Of a stretch of DNA of 64,000 bases, positions 9,239 through 18,072 are shown piece after piece. The stretch covers positions 62,001-126,000 of the forward strand of contig NZ_AWGE01000006.1 in NCBI RefSeq assembly GCF_000495815.1, in the 5' to 3' direction. The position numbers and the translations under genes are program-made. Each line of letters opens with the position of its first letter. The stretch's first letter is position 1. Under the pieces are notes generated by a model. It saw nothing but the letters and a program-made list of their open reading frames with translations, was not told the DNA's origin and did not search any database. Source of the DNA: Asticcacaulis sp. AC466. Lineage in GTDB: Bacteria > Pseudomonadota > Alphaproteobacteria > Caulobacterales > Caulobacteraceae.

Positions 9239-9670
9239 ATGAAACGCGTCCTGTGGCTTGGTTGTGTGGTGTTGGGGCTGCCGCTTCTGGCCGCCTGCTC
9301 GAAGCCGGCGCCTGAGGCGGAAGAGACGTCCGTTTCCGCCACGCCGCCGCCGCCGGTGGTCGATCCCTGGCCGGGCAATTATGAAGGCGAGCTGATGGTT
9401 CGTATCAGCGGCGGCTCCGGCACGCACAAGGTCGTGCTGGTCGAAGCCGAGACAGACTGCGATGGCGATGTCGGATTGGCCGGCGGGGAACCGGCTCGCG
9501 ACGTGTCGGCGACGGAGCTTCGCGTGGTCCTGAAACCGGACGACAAGACGGTCTGCACCATCCGTATTGTCCGCGATGGCGGCAAGGTCACGGTCAGTGA
9601 AACGGGCATTTGCACCGCCTATCATGGCCTGTCCTGCCCCTTTGAAGGCACGGCGTCGCGGGTCAATTAG
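9239..9670 (+). CDS. Small predicted lipoprotein of unknown function
   Basis: A 143-residue protein with a lipoprotein signal: a hydrophobic stretch ending LLAAC, with the lipidated Cys at residue 20, then a short Pro/Glu/Thr-rich linker. The mature part contains five further Cys (in ETDCDGD, KTVCTI, GICTAYHGLSC and nearby) and begins with PWPGNYEGELMVRIS, suggesting a small beta-rich domain with disulfides in the periplasm. The ATG at 9239 is chosen because it begins a proper lipoprotein signal; an upstream in-frame GTG lies within the oxyR repeat. The ribosome-binding site is weak. I do not recognise the family. Confidence 0.7.
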   Translation: MKRVLWLGCVVLGLPLLAACSKPAPEAEETSVSATPPPPVVDPWPGNYEGELMVRISGGSGTHKVVLVEAETDCDGDVGLAGGEPARDVSATELRVVLKPDDKTVCTIRIVRDGGKVTVSETGICTAYHGLSCPFEGTASRVN

Positions 9671-9711
9671 AGCGCCGGGCTGCGCCTTCGGATTTCATCC
9701 TCGAACGGGTA

Positions 9712-11748
9712 TTAGTCCGGTACGTTCCGGTTCAATTCGTCCAGCCAGATGCGGGCATTGGCGTCCGACGGCATGCGCCAGTCACCGCGCGGGGAAAGCG
9801 CACCGCCCGAAATCAGCTTTGGCCCATTGGGCACGGCAGACCGCTTAAACTGAGACATAGAGAAGAAGCGGGTCAGGAAAACCGACAGCCATGCCTTGAT
9901 GTCCGCAAGCGCATAGCTGCGCCGCTTGTGCACAGGGAAATCCTGCGGCCATTCGCCGCCGGCGGCATCGCGCCAGGCATGGTAACTGAGAAAAGCAACC
10001 TTGGACGGCTTAAGCCCGTAGCGGGTGATGTAATAGAGATTGAAGTCCTGCAATTCGTAGGGACCGACCTTGTCTTCGGTTCTCTGAATGGCGCCGGCAT
10101 CAATAGGAATAAGCTCCGGTGAGATTTCGCGCTCCAGAACCGATTGCAGGATGCGGCCTGTCCTGGGGTCGAATTCACGGTGTGCCGCCCAGCGGATCAG
10201 GTGCTGGATCAGGGTCTTGGGTGCGCCGCAATTGACATTGTAGTGGCTCATATGGTCGCCGACGCCATAGGTGCACCAGCCCAGCGCCAGCTCCGACAGG
10301 TCGCCGGTACCGACCACGAAGCCTCGCTTTTCACCGGCCAGGCGGAACAGGAAGTCGGTGCGCAGGCCCGCCTGAACGTTCTCGAAATTGACGTCATATA
10401 CTTTTTCGCCGCGCGAATAGGGATGGCCGATATCGAGCAGCATGCGTTTGGCCGCTGGACGAATATCCAGCACTTCCGAGGAGATGCCCAACGCCTTCAT
10501 TAGCCTCAGCGCATCGTTCTTCGAGCCTGTCGATGTGCCAAAGCCTGGCATGGTGTAACCGTGAATGTTTTCGCGCGGGATGCCGAGGCGGTCGAAGGCC
10601 TTGCAAGCCACAATGACGGCATGGGTCGAATCCAGGCCGCCGGAAATGCCGATTACGACGTTGCGGGTGCCGCTGGTTTCCAGCCGTTGCATGAGGCCAT
10701 GGACCTGGATGTTGAAGGCTTCGTAACAGTCTTCGTCCAGACGTTCCCGATCCGTCGGCACATAGGGAAAGCGCGGGACCTGCCTGTGAAAATCGGTCAG
10801 GTCGTGCGTTTCGTGATCGAACAGGGTGACGGATACGTCGAACGGCACCGTCCGGCGGGCGTCATTGAACGTGACGGTACGCAGCCGTTCGGCGGCGATG
10901 CGATCGACATCGACATCGGCCAAGGTGACGCTATCGGACGTAAAGCGCGGTCCTTCGGCGATCAGGTCGCCGAGTTCATAAATCAGCGACTGGCCGTCCC
11001 AGGCCAGGTCGGTGGTCGATTCGCCCGGTCCGGCGGCGGAATAGGCATAGGCACAGAACAGACGCTCAGATGCAGCGGCACACAGGCGTTTGCGCGCCCG
11101 CGATTTGCCGACCACGACCGGGGATGCCGACAGGTTGACGATGATATTGGCACCGTGCAGGGCCAGCGGCGTCGATGGGGTCTGCGGCACCCACAGGTCT
11201 TCGCACACTTCGACCCCGAAGGTGAAGGCTTCGAAATCAAGCGCGCGGAAGATCTGGTCCGTGCCAACATAGACCGGCTGTCCGGCCAGTTCGATGTGCG
11301 TCGGCGGCAAGTCTGCCGCAGAGGCGAACCAGCGTTTTTCGTAATATTCACGGTAGTTGGGCAAAAAGGTTTTCGGTACGATGCCGAGTGCCCGCCCGCG
11401 ATGGATGACGGCGGCGCAATTATAGACGGCGCCCTGAATGCGCATCGGCAGGCCGACCACCAGCACCGGACGGATGTCGCCGGACGTGGCGATCAGTTCG
11501 CTGAGTGCGCCCTTTACCGATTGCAGCAGGATATCCTGGGTAAACAGGTCGTCTATGGCGTAGGCCGACAGCGACAGTTCCGGAAAGACGACCAGATCGG
11601 CCCCGGACGCGTCGGCGCGACGGGCCAGAACCAGATGTTCGGTCAGATTGGCTTGCGGATCAGCAATATGTACCTTTGGCGTGACGCAGGCGATGCGGAC
11701 AAAGCCGTGAACGGCCGGTGACAGGAAGTCTGACATTTCGATGGACAT
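9712..11748 (-). CDS. nadE: Glutamine-dependent NAD+ synthetase
   Basis: Final step of NAD synthesis: amidation of nicotinic acid adenine dinucleotide, with ammonia drawn from glutamine. The N-terminal nitrilase-type glutaminase domain shows the Glu-Lys-Cys triad in [27 protein letters not shown] and GVEVCEDLW. The C-terminal synthetase domain has the ATP-pyrophosphatase loop SGGLDSTHA (about residue 360). At 678 residues it is the two-domain form. The start at 11748 has GGAG 8 bases upstream and is preferred over the start nine codons earlier at 11775. It diverges from the threonine dehydratase gene. Confidence 0.95.
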   Translation of the reverse strand: MSIEMSDFLSPAVHGFVRIACVTPKVHIADPQANLTEHLVLARRADASGADLVVFPELSLSAYAIDDLFTQDILLQSVKGALSELIATSGDIRPVLVVGLPMRIQGAVYNCAAVIHRGRALGIVPKTFLPNYREYYEKRWFASAADLPPTHIELAGQPVYVGTDQIFRALDFEAFTFGVEVCEDLWVPQTPSTPLALHGANIIVNLSASPVVVGKSRARKRLCAAASERLFCAYAYSAAGPGESTTDLAWDGQSLIYELGDLIAEGPRFTSDSVTLADVDVDRIAAERLRTVTFNDARRTVPFDVSVTLFDHETHDLTDFHRQVPRFPYVPTDRERLDEDCYEAFNIQVHGLMQRLETSGTRNVVIGISGGLDSTHAVIVACKAFDRLGIPRENIHGYTMPGFGTSTGSKNDALRLMKALGISSEVLDIRPAAKRMLLDIGHPYSRGEKVYDVNFENVQAGLRTDFLFRLAGEKRGFVVGTGDLSELALGWCTYGVGDHMSHYNVNCGAPKTLIQHLIRWAAHREFDPRTGRILQSVLEREISPELIPIDAGAIQRTEDKVGPYELQDFNLYYITRYGLKPSKVAFLSYHAWRDAAGGEWPQDFPVHKRRSYALADIKAWLSVFLTRFFSMSQFKRSAVPNGPKLISGGALSPRGDWRMPSDANARIWLDELNRNVPD

Positions 11749-11808
11749 TTCATCATCTCCGGCAGGGTTTGGCATCAGGATACGTCTTTTGGGTAGCTAA
11801 ATCAAAAT

Positions 11809-11899
11809 AATGACGACGTAGCTATGAAAATTTGCCGTCATTTTTCGTAATTCGCGCTTATGGCCTGTGTAAATTCGCCTATTTCGTTTCTATAGAAAC
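11809..11899. promoter_or_regulatory. Two dyads in the nadE / threonine dehydratase divergent promoter
   Basis: The AT-rich gap holds a 7-bp inverted repeat, AATGACG (11809-11815) with CGTCATT (11836-11842), and a perfect 14-bp palindrome GTTTCTATAGAAAC (11886-11899). They are candidate operators for either gene. I cannot name a cognate regulator. Confidence 0.4.
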
Positions 11900-11989
11900 A
11901 ATGGGTGGCGGCGGTGCGTTAGGCCTTTTTTATTCCCCGCGCCATTTTTTAAAAGCGCGCCTCCCGCGCCTCTGATATGGGAGGCCATC

Positions 11990-13192
11990 ATGACCGTAAC
12001 CTTCCAAGACATCGAAGCGGCTGCCGAACGTATCAAGGGCCATGTCGTTCGCACGCCCTGCACCTTCAGCCAGCGCCTGAGCGCGGCTTACCGCACCAAG
12101 CTGTGGCTTAAGTCGGAAAACCAGCAATATACCTCGGCGTTCAAGGAGCGAGGCGCGCTTAACAAGCTGCTGCAACTGAGCGACGCCGAAAAACAGCGCG
12201 GCGTCTTTGCCGCCTCCGCCGGTAATCACGCGCAGGGGCTGGCCTATCACGCCAAACGCCTCGGCATTCCCGCTACTATCGTCATGCCGGTCGGTACGCC
12301 GTTCGTGAAGGTGGAAAAGACGCTTGGTTACGGCGCCGAAGTGGTCATCGACGGCGCCAATTATGACGAAGCCTCCGCCATCGCGCAAAAACTGTGCAGC
12401 GACAAAGGGGGCGTCTACGTCCATCCGTTCAATGACGAACAGGTCCTGACCGGCCAGGGCACCCTGGTTATCGAAATGTTGCAGGATGTGCCTGAACTCG
12501 ATGTGCTTCTGGTGCCGATCGGCGGCGGCGGCCTGATCGCCGGTGCGGCAATTGCTGCCAAGGCCATCAAGCCATGGATCAAGGTCATCGGCGTCGAAGC
12601 GGCCATGTTCCCGTCCTTTACGGCCCGCCGCCGCGACATGCCCCTGCCCATGGGCGGATCGACCATCGCCGAAGGCATAGCAGTCAAGGCGGTGGGCGAC
12701 CTGACCTTCGCCCTGGCCAATCCGCTTGTCGACGACATATTGGTCATCGACGAATCGGATTTCGAGCGCGGCATCGCGGCCCTGGCCAATATCGAAAAGA
12801 CGGTGACCGAAGGGGCGGGCGCCGCCGGCCTGGCCGCCGTCATGCGTTTCCCCGAGCGGTTCGAAGGCCTCAATGTCGGCCTGATTCTGTGCGGCGGCAA
12901 TATCGACCTGCGCCTCTTGGCCTCGGTGCTGCAACGGGAACTGGTTCGCGAAAAGCGGCTTGTCACCTATCGTATTTTGGGTGACGATCGTCCCGGCATG
13001 CTGTCGCGCATGGCCGACGTCATCGCCGACAAGGGCGGCAACATCGTGGATGTGGCGCACAATCGCCTGGTTCTGGATGTGCCGGCCAAGGGAGCGGAAT
13101 TCGACATCATGGTCGAGACGCAAGGCCCGCGCCATGCCTTTGAAATTTCAGAAGCCCTCAGGAGCACCGGATATGCCTTACGGATGGACTAA
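11990..13192 (+). CDS. ilvA: Threonine dehydratase (threonine ammonia-lyase) with C-terminal ACT domain
   Basis: PLP enzyme that deaminates L-threonine to 2-oxobutanoate, feeding isoleucine synthesis or threonine catabolism. The PLP lysine lies in SAFKERGA (about residue 49), followed by SAGNHAQG and the glycine-rich phosphate loop IGGGGLIAG. The last 75 residues form an ACT-like domain (ILGDDRPGMLSRMADVIADK). The 400-residue length fits the short, single-ACT type rather than the 500-residue biosynthetic enzyme, so a catabolic role (tdcB-like) is possible. GGGAGG precedes the start by 6 bases. The stop overlaps the next gene by 20 bases. Confidence 0.9.
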   Translation: MTVTFQDIEAAAERIKGHVVRTPCTFSQRLSAAYRTKLWLKSENQQYTSAFKERGALNKLLQLSDAEKQRGVFAASAGNHAQGLAYHAKRLGIPATIVMPVGTPFVKVEKTLGYGAEVVIDGANYDEASAIAQKLCSDKGGVYVHPFNDEQVLTGQGTLVIEMLQDVPELDVLLVPIGGGGLIAGAAIAAKAIKPWIKVIGVEAAMFPSFTARRRDMPLPMGGSTIAEGIAVKAVGDLTFALANPLVDDILVIDESDFERGIAALANIEKTVTEGAGAAGLAAVMRFPERFEGLNVGLILCGGNIDLRLLASVLQRELVREKRLVTYRILGDDRPGMLSRMADVIADKGGNIVDVAHNRLVLDVPAKGAEFDIMVETQGPRHAFEISEALRSTGYALRMD

Positions 13193-13691
13193 AACGTCTG
13201 GCACGTGGACCAAAAAACTCCCTCTCTTTGCAATCGCCTTCCTCTTAGCTGCGTGTGGACAAGCCATGGACAAGACAAACGCCCAAACCGTTTCGGAACA
13301 AAATCTGCAAAAAGGTCAGGCCTTCCTGGCCGACACGGCCAAGGTGCCGGGCGTCGTCGTCCTGCCGTCGGGCGTGATGTACAAGACGGTATCGAAATCG
13401 CCGACACCGGGCGCTCAGCCGACCGTCGCTGACAAGGTGACCATCAATTACGAAGGCAAGTTGCTCGATGGGTCGATTTTCGATTCCTCCTATGCTCGCA
13501 ACGAACCGGCCAACTTTCCGCTCAACCGTCTGATTTCCGCCTGGCAGCAGGTCATTCCATTGATGCATGTCGGGGACGAGATCGTCCTCTATACGCCGCC
13601 GACCTCGGCCTATGGCGAGCGCGATCTGGGAGAAATCCCGCCCAATTCGACCCTGATCTTCCGTGTGCAACTGCTGGGCATCAACCAGTAA
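13173..13691 (+). CDS. FKBP-type peptidyl-prolyl isomerase lipoprotein (first of pair)
   Basis: A 172-residue predicted lipoprotein: a charged N terminus, a hydrophobic core and the lipobox LLAAC with Cys at residue 28, then an FKBP domain. FKBP features include VTINYEGKLLDGSIFDSSY, the aromatic/hydrophobic pocket region and TPPTSAYGERDLGEIPPNS. It probably catalyses proline isomerisation during folding in the periplasm. The start is set by AGGAG 9-10 bases upstream and by the lipoprotein signal; it overlaps the end of the threonine dehydratase gene by 20 bases. Its own stop overlaps the start of a paralogue of exactly the same length. Confidence 0.88.
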   Translation: MPYGWTKTSGTWTKKLPLFAIAFLLAACGQAMDKTNAQTVSEQNLQKGQAFLADTAKVPGVVVLPSGVMYKTVSKSPTPGAQPTVADKVTINYEGKLLDGSIFDSSYARNEPANFPLNRLISAWQQVIPLMHVGDEIVLYTPPTSAYGERDLGEIPPNSTLIFRVQLLGINQ

Positions 13692-14209
13692 TGCGTATCC
13701 TGACATGTGCGGCGCTGGCGCTGGTGACCGCTTCACTGGCCTTGACCGGCTGCAATGACCGCTCGACCTCGGCCCAACTTGAGGCCATGCAGGCGTCGGC
13801 CGATGCCGCCGCCGCCCAGAACCTGAAGGACGGCGAAGCCTATCTGGCCGACATCGCCAAGCAGCCGGGCATCGTCAAGCTGCCGTCGGGCGTGATGTAC
13901 AAGATCGTGTCGCGCGCGCCGCAACCCGGCCCGCAACCGAAGCCAAGCGACCAGGTGACCATCCAATATGAAGGCAAGCTGATTAACGGCAAGGTGTTCG
14001 ATTCGTCCTATGCCCGCAATCAGCCGGCGACCTTCCCTCTCGCGCAACTGGTGCCGGCGTGGCAGGAGGTTATTCCCTTGCTGCATGTCGGTGACGAAGT
14101 GACCCTATATACGCCCTCTTCGTCCGGTTATGGCGAACGCGACATGGGCGACATCCCGCCAAATTCAGCTCTGGTCTTCCGGATACAATTGCTCGGTATA
14201 GCCCCTTAA
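13691..14209 (+). CDS. FKBP-type peptidyl-prolyl isomerase lipoprotein (second of pair)
   Basis: Paralogue of the gene before it, also 172 residues, sharing VTIQYEGKLINGKVFDSSYA and TPSSSGYGERDMGDIPPNSA. The lipobox is SLALTGC with Cys at residue 21. The start codon overlaps the previous stop by one base (TAATG), so translation is likely coupled. Two near-twin periplasmic isomerases made from one message suggests gene dosage or slightly different clients. Assigned by motif; substrate unknown. Confidence 0.88.
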   Translation: MRILTCAALALVTASLALTGCNDRSTSAQLEAMQASADAAAAQNLKDGEAYLADIAKQPGIVKLPSGVMYKIVSRAPQPGPQPKPSDQVTIQYEGKLINGKVFDSSYARNQPATFPLAQLVPAWQEVIPLLHVGDEVTLYTPSSSGYGERDMGDIPPNSALVFRIQLLGIAP

Positions 14210-14212
14210 AGA

Positions 14213-14248
14213 GATGGCGCGACGTATCAGTTCCATGCGCGCGCCATC
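14213..14248. terminator. Hairpin between the FKBP pair and pgi
   Basis: A 9-bp perfect stem GATGGCGCG / CGCGCCATC with an 18-base loop lies between convergent genes. There is no T run on either side, so intrinsic termination is uncertain; it may be a processing or pause structure. Confidence 0.35.
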
Positions 14249-14265
14249 CCCTTAAGCCTCAGGTC

Positions 14266-15870
14266 TTACCCCTTGATGCGTTGGATCAGGGCGGTGGTGG
14301 ACGGATCGTGCGGCGCGATGGCGGCGCCCTGGATGTCTTTCAGCACATTGACCCCCAGCGTCTTGCCCAGTTCGACGCCCCATTGGTCGAAGCTGTTCAG
14401 GCCCATGACGATGCCTTCGACAAAGGTCTTGTGCTCGTACAGGGCCAGAAGCGCGCCCAGTGTTTCCGGCGTCAGTTCCTCAAGCAGGACCAGGGTCGAT
14501 GGCTTGTTGCCCGGGCATACCTTCTGCGGCGCGATCTGGGCCGTTCTGGCCTCATCGAAACCGAGCTTGCGGCATTCCTCGACCGAGGTCTCCATCGACT
14601 TGCCGACCATGAAGGCTTCGCCCTGGGCGATCACGTTCGACAGCAGCTTTTGCTGCATGTCCAGGCTGGCTTCGCTGTTTTTAGCGGCGGCGATGAACTC
14701 CAGCGGGACGATATCCTCGGACTGGTGCAGCATCTGGAAGAAGGCATGTTGCGCATTGGTGCCTTCGTCGCCGAAGACCACCGGACAAGTCGCCGTCGTG
14801 AGCACATCTCCGGTCGGCGAGGTGCGCTTGCCGTTCGATTCCATTTCTAGCTGTTGCAGGAAGGCGGCGAGGCGGCGCAGCCGGTGCACATAGGGAATGA
14901 CCGCGCGGCTGGTGCGGCCGAGCCCGATGCGGTTATAGATCTGGGCTGCGGCCAGAAGGACCGGCGCGTTCTTTTCCATAGGCGCGGTCAGGAAGTGCTG
15001 GTCCATGGCGTGCGCGCCGTCGAGCAGGCGCTGATAAACGTCGTAGCCGAGCGCAATGACGACTGACAGCGATACCGCCGACCACAAGGAGTAACGGCCG
15101 CCAACCCAGTCCTTGAACCCGAAGACACGATCGGCCGGAATGCCGTAGGCGCCGGTCTTGTCGGGTGCGGCAGATACCGCCGCCAGATGGGCCTTGGCGG
15201 CCTCTTCACCCAGGCCCTGGATCAGCCAGTCGCGGGCGGCCAGGAAGTTGGCCAGGGTTTCCTGGGTGGTGAAGGTCTTGGAGACGGCGATGACCAGGGT
15301 TTCCGCCGGATCGAGGCCGGCCAGTGCAAGGGCCAGTTCAGAGCCATCGACATTGGCGACGAAGCGGATATCGATCTGCGGCTGAAGCGGCGTCAGGCCC
15401 TGGAAGACCAGACGCGGACCGAGGTCGGAGCCGCCGATGCCGACATGAATGATGGTCTTGAACGGCTTGCCTGTTGCGCCGGTAATGCGCCCGGCACGAA
15501 TGCCATCGGCATAGGCCTTCATGGCGTCGCGCGCCGTCTTGACGTCGGTGGCGATTTCGTCGCCGCGCAGGCGCTGATTTTCACTGTCGGTATCGCGTAG
15601 AGCGACATGCAGTACGGCGCGGCCTTCGGAGACATTGATCGTCTGACCGGTCCACATTTTCTCACGCGCCGCGGCCAGACCGCTGTTTTCGATGGCGGCG
15701 ATGGCGGTGTTGAAGCCGGCCCGCGACCAGCTTTGCTTGGACAGGTCGACATGAATGCCGGCAACATCCAGGCTCATGCGCGCCAGACGGTCGGGGTCTG
15801 CTGCGAATTGATCAACGATCTTGAGTGAGGCGTCGGCATAGGCCTGTGTTTTCAGGGCATCGAGGGTCAT
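14266..15870 (-). CDS. pgi: Glucose-6-phosphate isomerase
   Basis: Interconverts glucose-6-phosphate and fructose-6-phosphate in central metabolism. The 534-residue protein shows the family's sugar-phosphate segments, such as HVGIGGSDLGPRLV, VSKTFTTQETLAN and the C-terminal SFDQWGVELGK. Length is normal. The ATG at 15870 is supported by AGGAG 7-8 bases upstream. It overlaps the stop of the glycosyltransferase gene by 4 bases (ATGA), so it is probably translated as the last gene of the minus-strand operon starting with fieF. Confidence 0.95.
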   Translation of the reverse strand: MTLDALKTQAYADASLKIVDQFAADPDRLARMSLDVAGIHVDLSKQSWSRAGFNTAIAAIENSGLAAAREKMWTGQTINVSEGRAVLHVALRDTDSENQRLRGDEIATDVKTARDAMKAYADGIRAGRITGATGKPFKTIIHVGIGGSDLGPRLVFQGLTPLQPQIDIRFVANVDGSELALALAGLDPAETLVIAVSKTFTTQETLANFLAARDWLIQGLGEEAAKAHLAAVSAAPDKTGAYGIPADRVFGFKDWVGGRYSLWSAVSLSVVIALGYDVYQRLLDGAHAMDQHFLTAPMEKNAPVLLAAAQIYNRIGLGRTSRAVIPYVHRLRRLAAFLQQLEMESNGKRTSPTGDVLTTATCPVVFGDEGTNAQHAFFQMLHQSEDIVPLEFIAAAKNSEASLDMQQKLLSNVIAQGEAFMVGKSMETSVEECRKLGFDEARTAQIAPQKVCPGNKPSTLVLLEELTPETLGALLALYEHKTFVEGIVMGLNSFDQWGVELGKTLGVNVLKDIQGAAIAPHDPSTTALIQRIKG

Positions 15871-16835
15871 TTCAGTCTCCTGTGGTCCAGATCGCGGGTG
15901 ACGATTTTCAATGGGTTCCATGTCAAGCTTTTAGCCAGCCGTAAAGAGCCTAGCTGTCGTGTTTTTTGAATAAATTTTCTATGTTCAAGAATTGGTCTTA
16001 GGCCTTGCCACGCGTCCACAACGGCACTACACACCAATGCTCCCTTGCCTTTGAGCGTGTCTTTTACCGCCCCCACCAGGGTCATACCAATATGTATGGG
16101 CAGGGTGGCGATCAGAAGCCCCGTCGGCATGGATTTGAGATATAGCCATATTCGGTTGCGGTAACCGTGATAGAGCGCGAAATCCGACCGCACGCCCAGA
16201 CTGGCCGAACCGACGTGACGAACGATGGCGTTGGGGACAAGCAGGCAACGCTCACCGGCCATTCGGGCACGGAACCCCAGGTCGGCATCCTCGCAATAGC
16301 AGAAGAAGTCTTCGTCGAAGCCGCCCAGTTGCGCCCACAGGTCGCGATGGATCAGCATGGCCGCACCGCAGGGGGCAAAAACCTCGGCGATCTCTAGTCC
16401 GTCCGGACGGGTATGGCCAATGCCGGCGCGATAGGGAAAGCCGAAAAAGGTCAAGGCATCTCCGGCGCCGTCCAGTCGGTCGGGGCGGTCATCATTCAGT
16501 TGCAGCGAGGTGAACAGCCGAACATCGGGATAAGCGGCAATGGCGTCGCGCATGGCGTCGAGCCAGCCGGCATCGAGGAAGGCGTCGGGATTGATCAACC
16601 CGATCCATTCGCCGGTGCTTTCGGCGGCCGCGCGGTTCATACCGACGGCAAAACCGAGATTGATCGGGTTGGCAATCTGGCGCACCGACGGATATTTCGC
16701 GGCAAGGGCGGCCATGTCGAGATCGCCAGGCGAATTATCGGCATGGATGATTTGCGCATCCTGCGCCGTCAGGGCGGCCAGGCAGCGATCGATGTTTTCG
16801 GCAGAACGATAACTGAGCGTAATGAGGCTGAACAT
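15867..16835 (-). CDS. Family 2 glycosyltransferase (rhamnosyltransferase-like)
   Basis: A 322-residue GT-A fold transferase of the GT2 type. It begins FSLITLSYRSAENIDRCLA, has LINPDAFLDAGW as the probable nucleotide/metal-binding region, then GGFDEDFFCYCEDADLGFRA, the acidic acceptor-side motif typical of WcaA/RfbF-like rhamnosyl transferases. The C-terminal part has a hydrophobic segment near residues 240-265, suggesting membrane association. The ATG at 16835 begins at the conserved first strand. Donor and acceptor are unknown. It lies 43 bases after queG and overlaps pgi by 4 bases. Confidence 0.82.
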   Translation of the reverse strand: MFSLITLSYRSAENIDRCLAALTAQDAQIIHADNSPGDLDMAALAAKYPSVRQIANPINLGFAVGMNRAAAESTGEWIGLINPDAFLDAGWLDAMRDAIAAYPDVRLFTSLQLNDDRPDRLDGAGDALTFFGFPYRAGIGHTRPDGLEIAEVFAPCGAAMLIHRDLWAQLGGFDEDFFCYCEDADLGFRARMAGERCLLVPNAIVRHVGSASLGVRSDFALYHGYRNRIWLYLKSMPTGLLIATLPIHIGMTLVGAVKDTLKGKGALVCSAVVDAWQGLRPILEHRKFIQKTRQLGSLRLAKSLTWNPLKIVTRDLDHRRLK

Positions 16836-16878
16836 TAAGTCCCAATCTCCCTGCCTGCGGGTGGGGGCGCCAAAACCG

Positions 16879-18027
16879 TCAGTCATACAGGCCGTTCCAT
16901 TCGTTACGCACGCTGTCATCCGCCTCATCGTGGGCATATTGGGCCTGAAGCACCATGAAGGCGTCCGCGCTCAAGCCCTGCTTCAATCCCCATACCGCCG
17001 CTCCGCGCACAACCGCGCTGTCATCGCTCAGGCCCGCCCGCAAAGCTGTTGCCGCCTCCTGGTCCCCGGTGTGGCGGAAATGGTTGCCCAGTGCGTAGTT
17101 CACATTGCGCAGAAATGAGGCGCGTCCAATGCGCTTGATTGGCGACTTGGAAAACAGGGCGCGAAATTTGGCGTCGTCCAGCCGGGCCAGGTCGGTCAGT
17201 TTCAACCCGTCGAACCCGTCGCGAGCCTGCAATTTGGCCTCGTGCGTGGCCTCGGCGAACTTGTTCCATGGGCAGGCGGCCAGGCAGTCGTCGCAGCCAT
17301 AGATACGGTTGCCCATGGCGCGGCGGAACGGTTCAGGCCAGTGCCCGCGCGTCTCGATGGTCAGGTAGGACAGGCATCTGCGCGCGTCCAACTGGTACGG
17401 TCCCGTAAAGGCATTGGTGGGACACGCATCGAGGCAGGCGGTGCACGATCCACAATGATCGCGTTCGGGCGTGTCGTCTTCCAGCACGCGGTCCAACAGG
17501 ATAACGCCGAGAAACAGCCATGAACCGAACTCACGCGACACCAGATTGGTGTGCTTACCTTGCCAGCCAAGGCCGGCCAAGGCCGCCAGCGGCTTCTCCA
17601 TCAGAGGCGCCGTATCGACGAAGACCTTCAGTTCGCAGCCCGTCTGAGACACGATCCACGTCGCCAGTTGCTTGAGCTTCTTCTTTATCAGGTCGTGATA
17701 GTCGTCGCCGCGGGCATAGACGCTGATATTGGCCATTTCGGTCTGGTCGAGCAGGGCCAGCGGATCGCTGTCGGGGCCGTAATTATAGCCGAGCACCAGG
17801 GCGGACCGTGCGCCCGCCCACATATTGCGCGGATGTTGGCGGCGTTCCAGCGTCTCTTCCATCCAGCTCATGTCACCGTGAAACCCAGCTTCAATAAAGG
17901 TTTTCAGCCGGTCGGACGCCGCCCATGCCTCCGGCAGCGCGGCAAAACGCGCGGCGCTGAACCCGAGCGCTTTGGCCTCGGTGCGGATAGCGGTGGCAAG
18001 GTCGGTAATGGGCTGATGCTGGCCCAT
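16879..18027 (-). CDS. queG: Epoxyqueuosine reductase
   Basis: Last step of queuosine synthesis: cobalamin-dependent reduction of epoxyqueuosine in tRNA. The 382-residue protein has two [4Fe-4S] motifs of ferredoxin type, CGSCTACLDACP (about residues 190-201) and CDDCLAACPWN (about 245-255), with the conserved spacing and a following C-terminal HEAT-like region. The ATG at 18027 has GGGGAAAG 8 bases upstream; an in-frame TTG five codons earlier is less likely. It lies 45 bases after fzlA, the neighbour also seen in other alphaproteobacteria. Confidence 0.93.
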   Translation of the reverse strand: MGQHQPITDLATAIRTEAKALGFSAARFAALPEAWAASDRLKTFIEAGFHGDMSWMEETLERRQHPRNMWAGARSALVLGYNYGPDSDPLALLDQTEMANISVYARGDDYHDLIKKKLKQLATWIVSQTGCELKVFVDTAPLMEKPLAALAGLGWQGKHTNLVSREFGSWLFLGVILLDRVLEDDTPERDHCGSCTACLDACPTNAFTGPYQLDARRCLSYLTIETRGHWPEPFRRAMGNRIYGCDDCLAACPWNKFAEATHEAKLQARDGFDGLKLTDLARLDDAKFRALFSKSPIKRIGRASFLRNVNYALGNHFRHTGDQEAATALRAGLSDDSAVVRGAAVWGLKQGLSADAFMVLQAQYAHDEADDSVRNEWNGLYD

Positions 18028-18072
18028 GGGCGCTTTCCCCAAATGTGCCGTACGGTTCTGGACGAAAAGCGC

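Noticed and set aside
10561-13135. Long antisense frames opposite nadE and the threonine dehydratase gene
   Set aside because: Both are mirror frames of enzymes with clear catalytic motifs; codon bias belongs to the sense genes.
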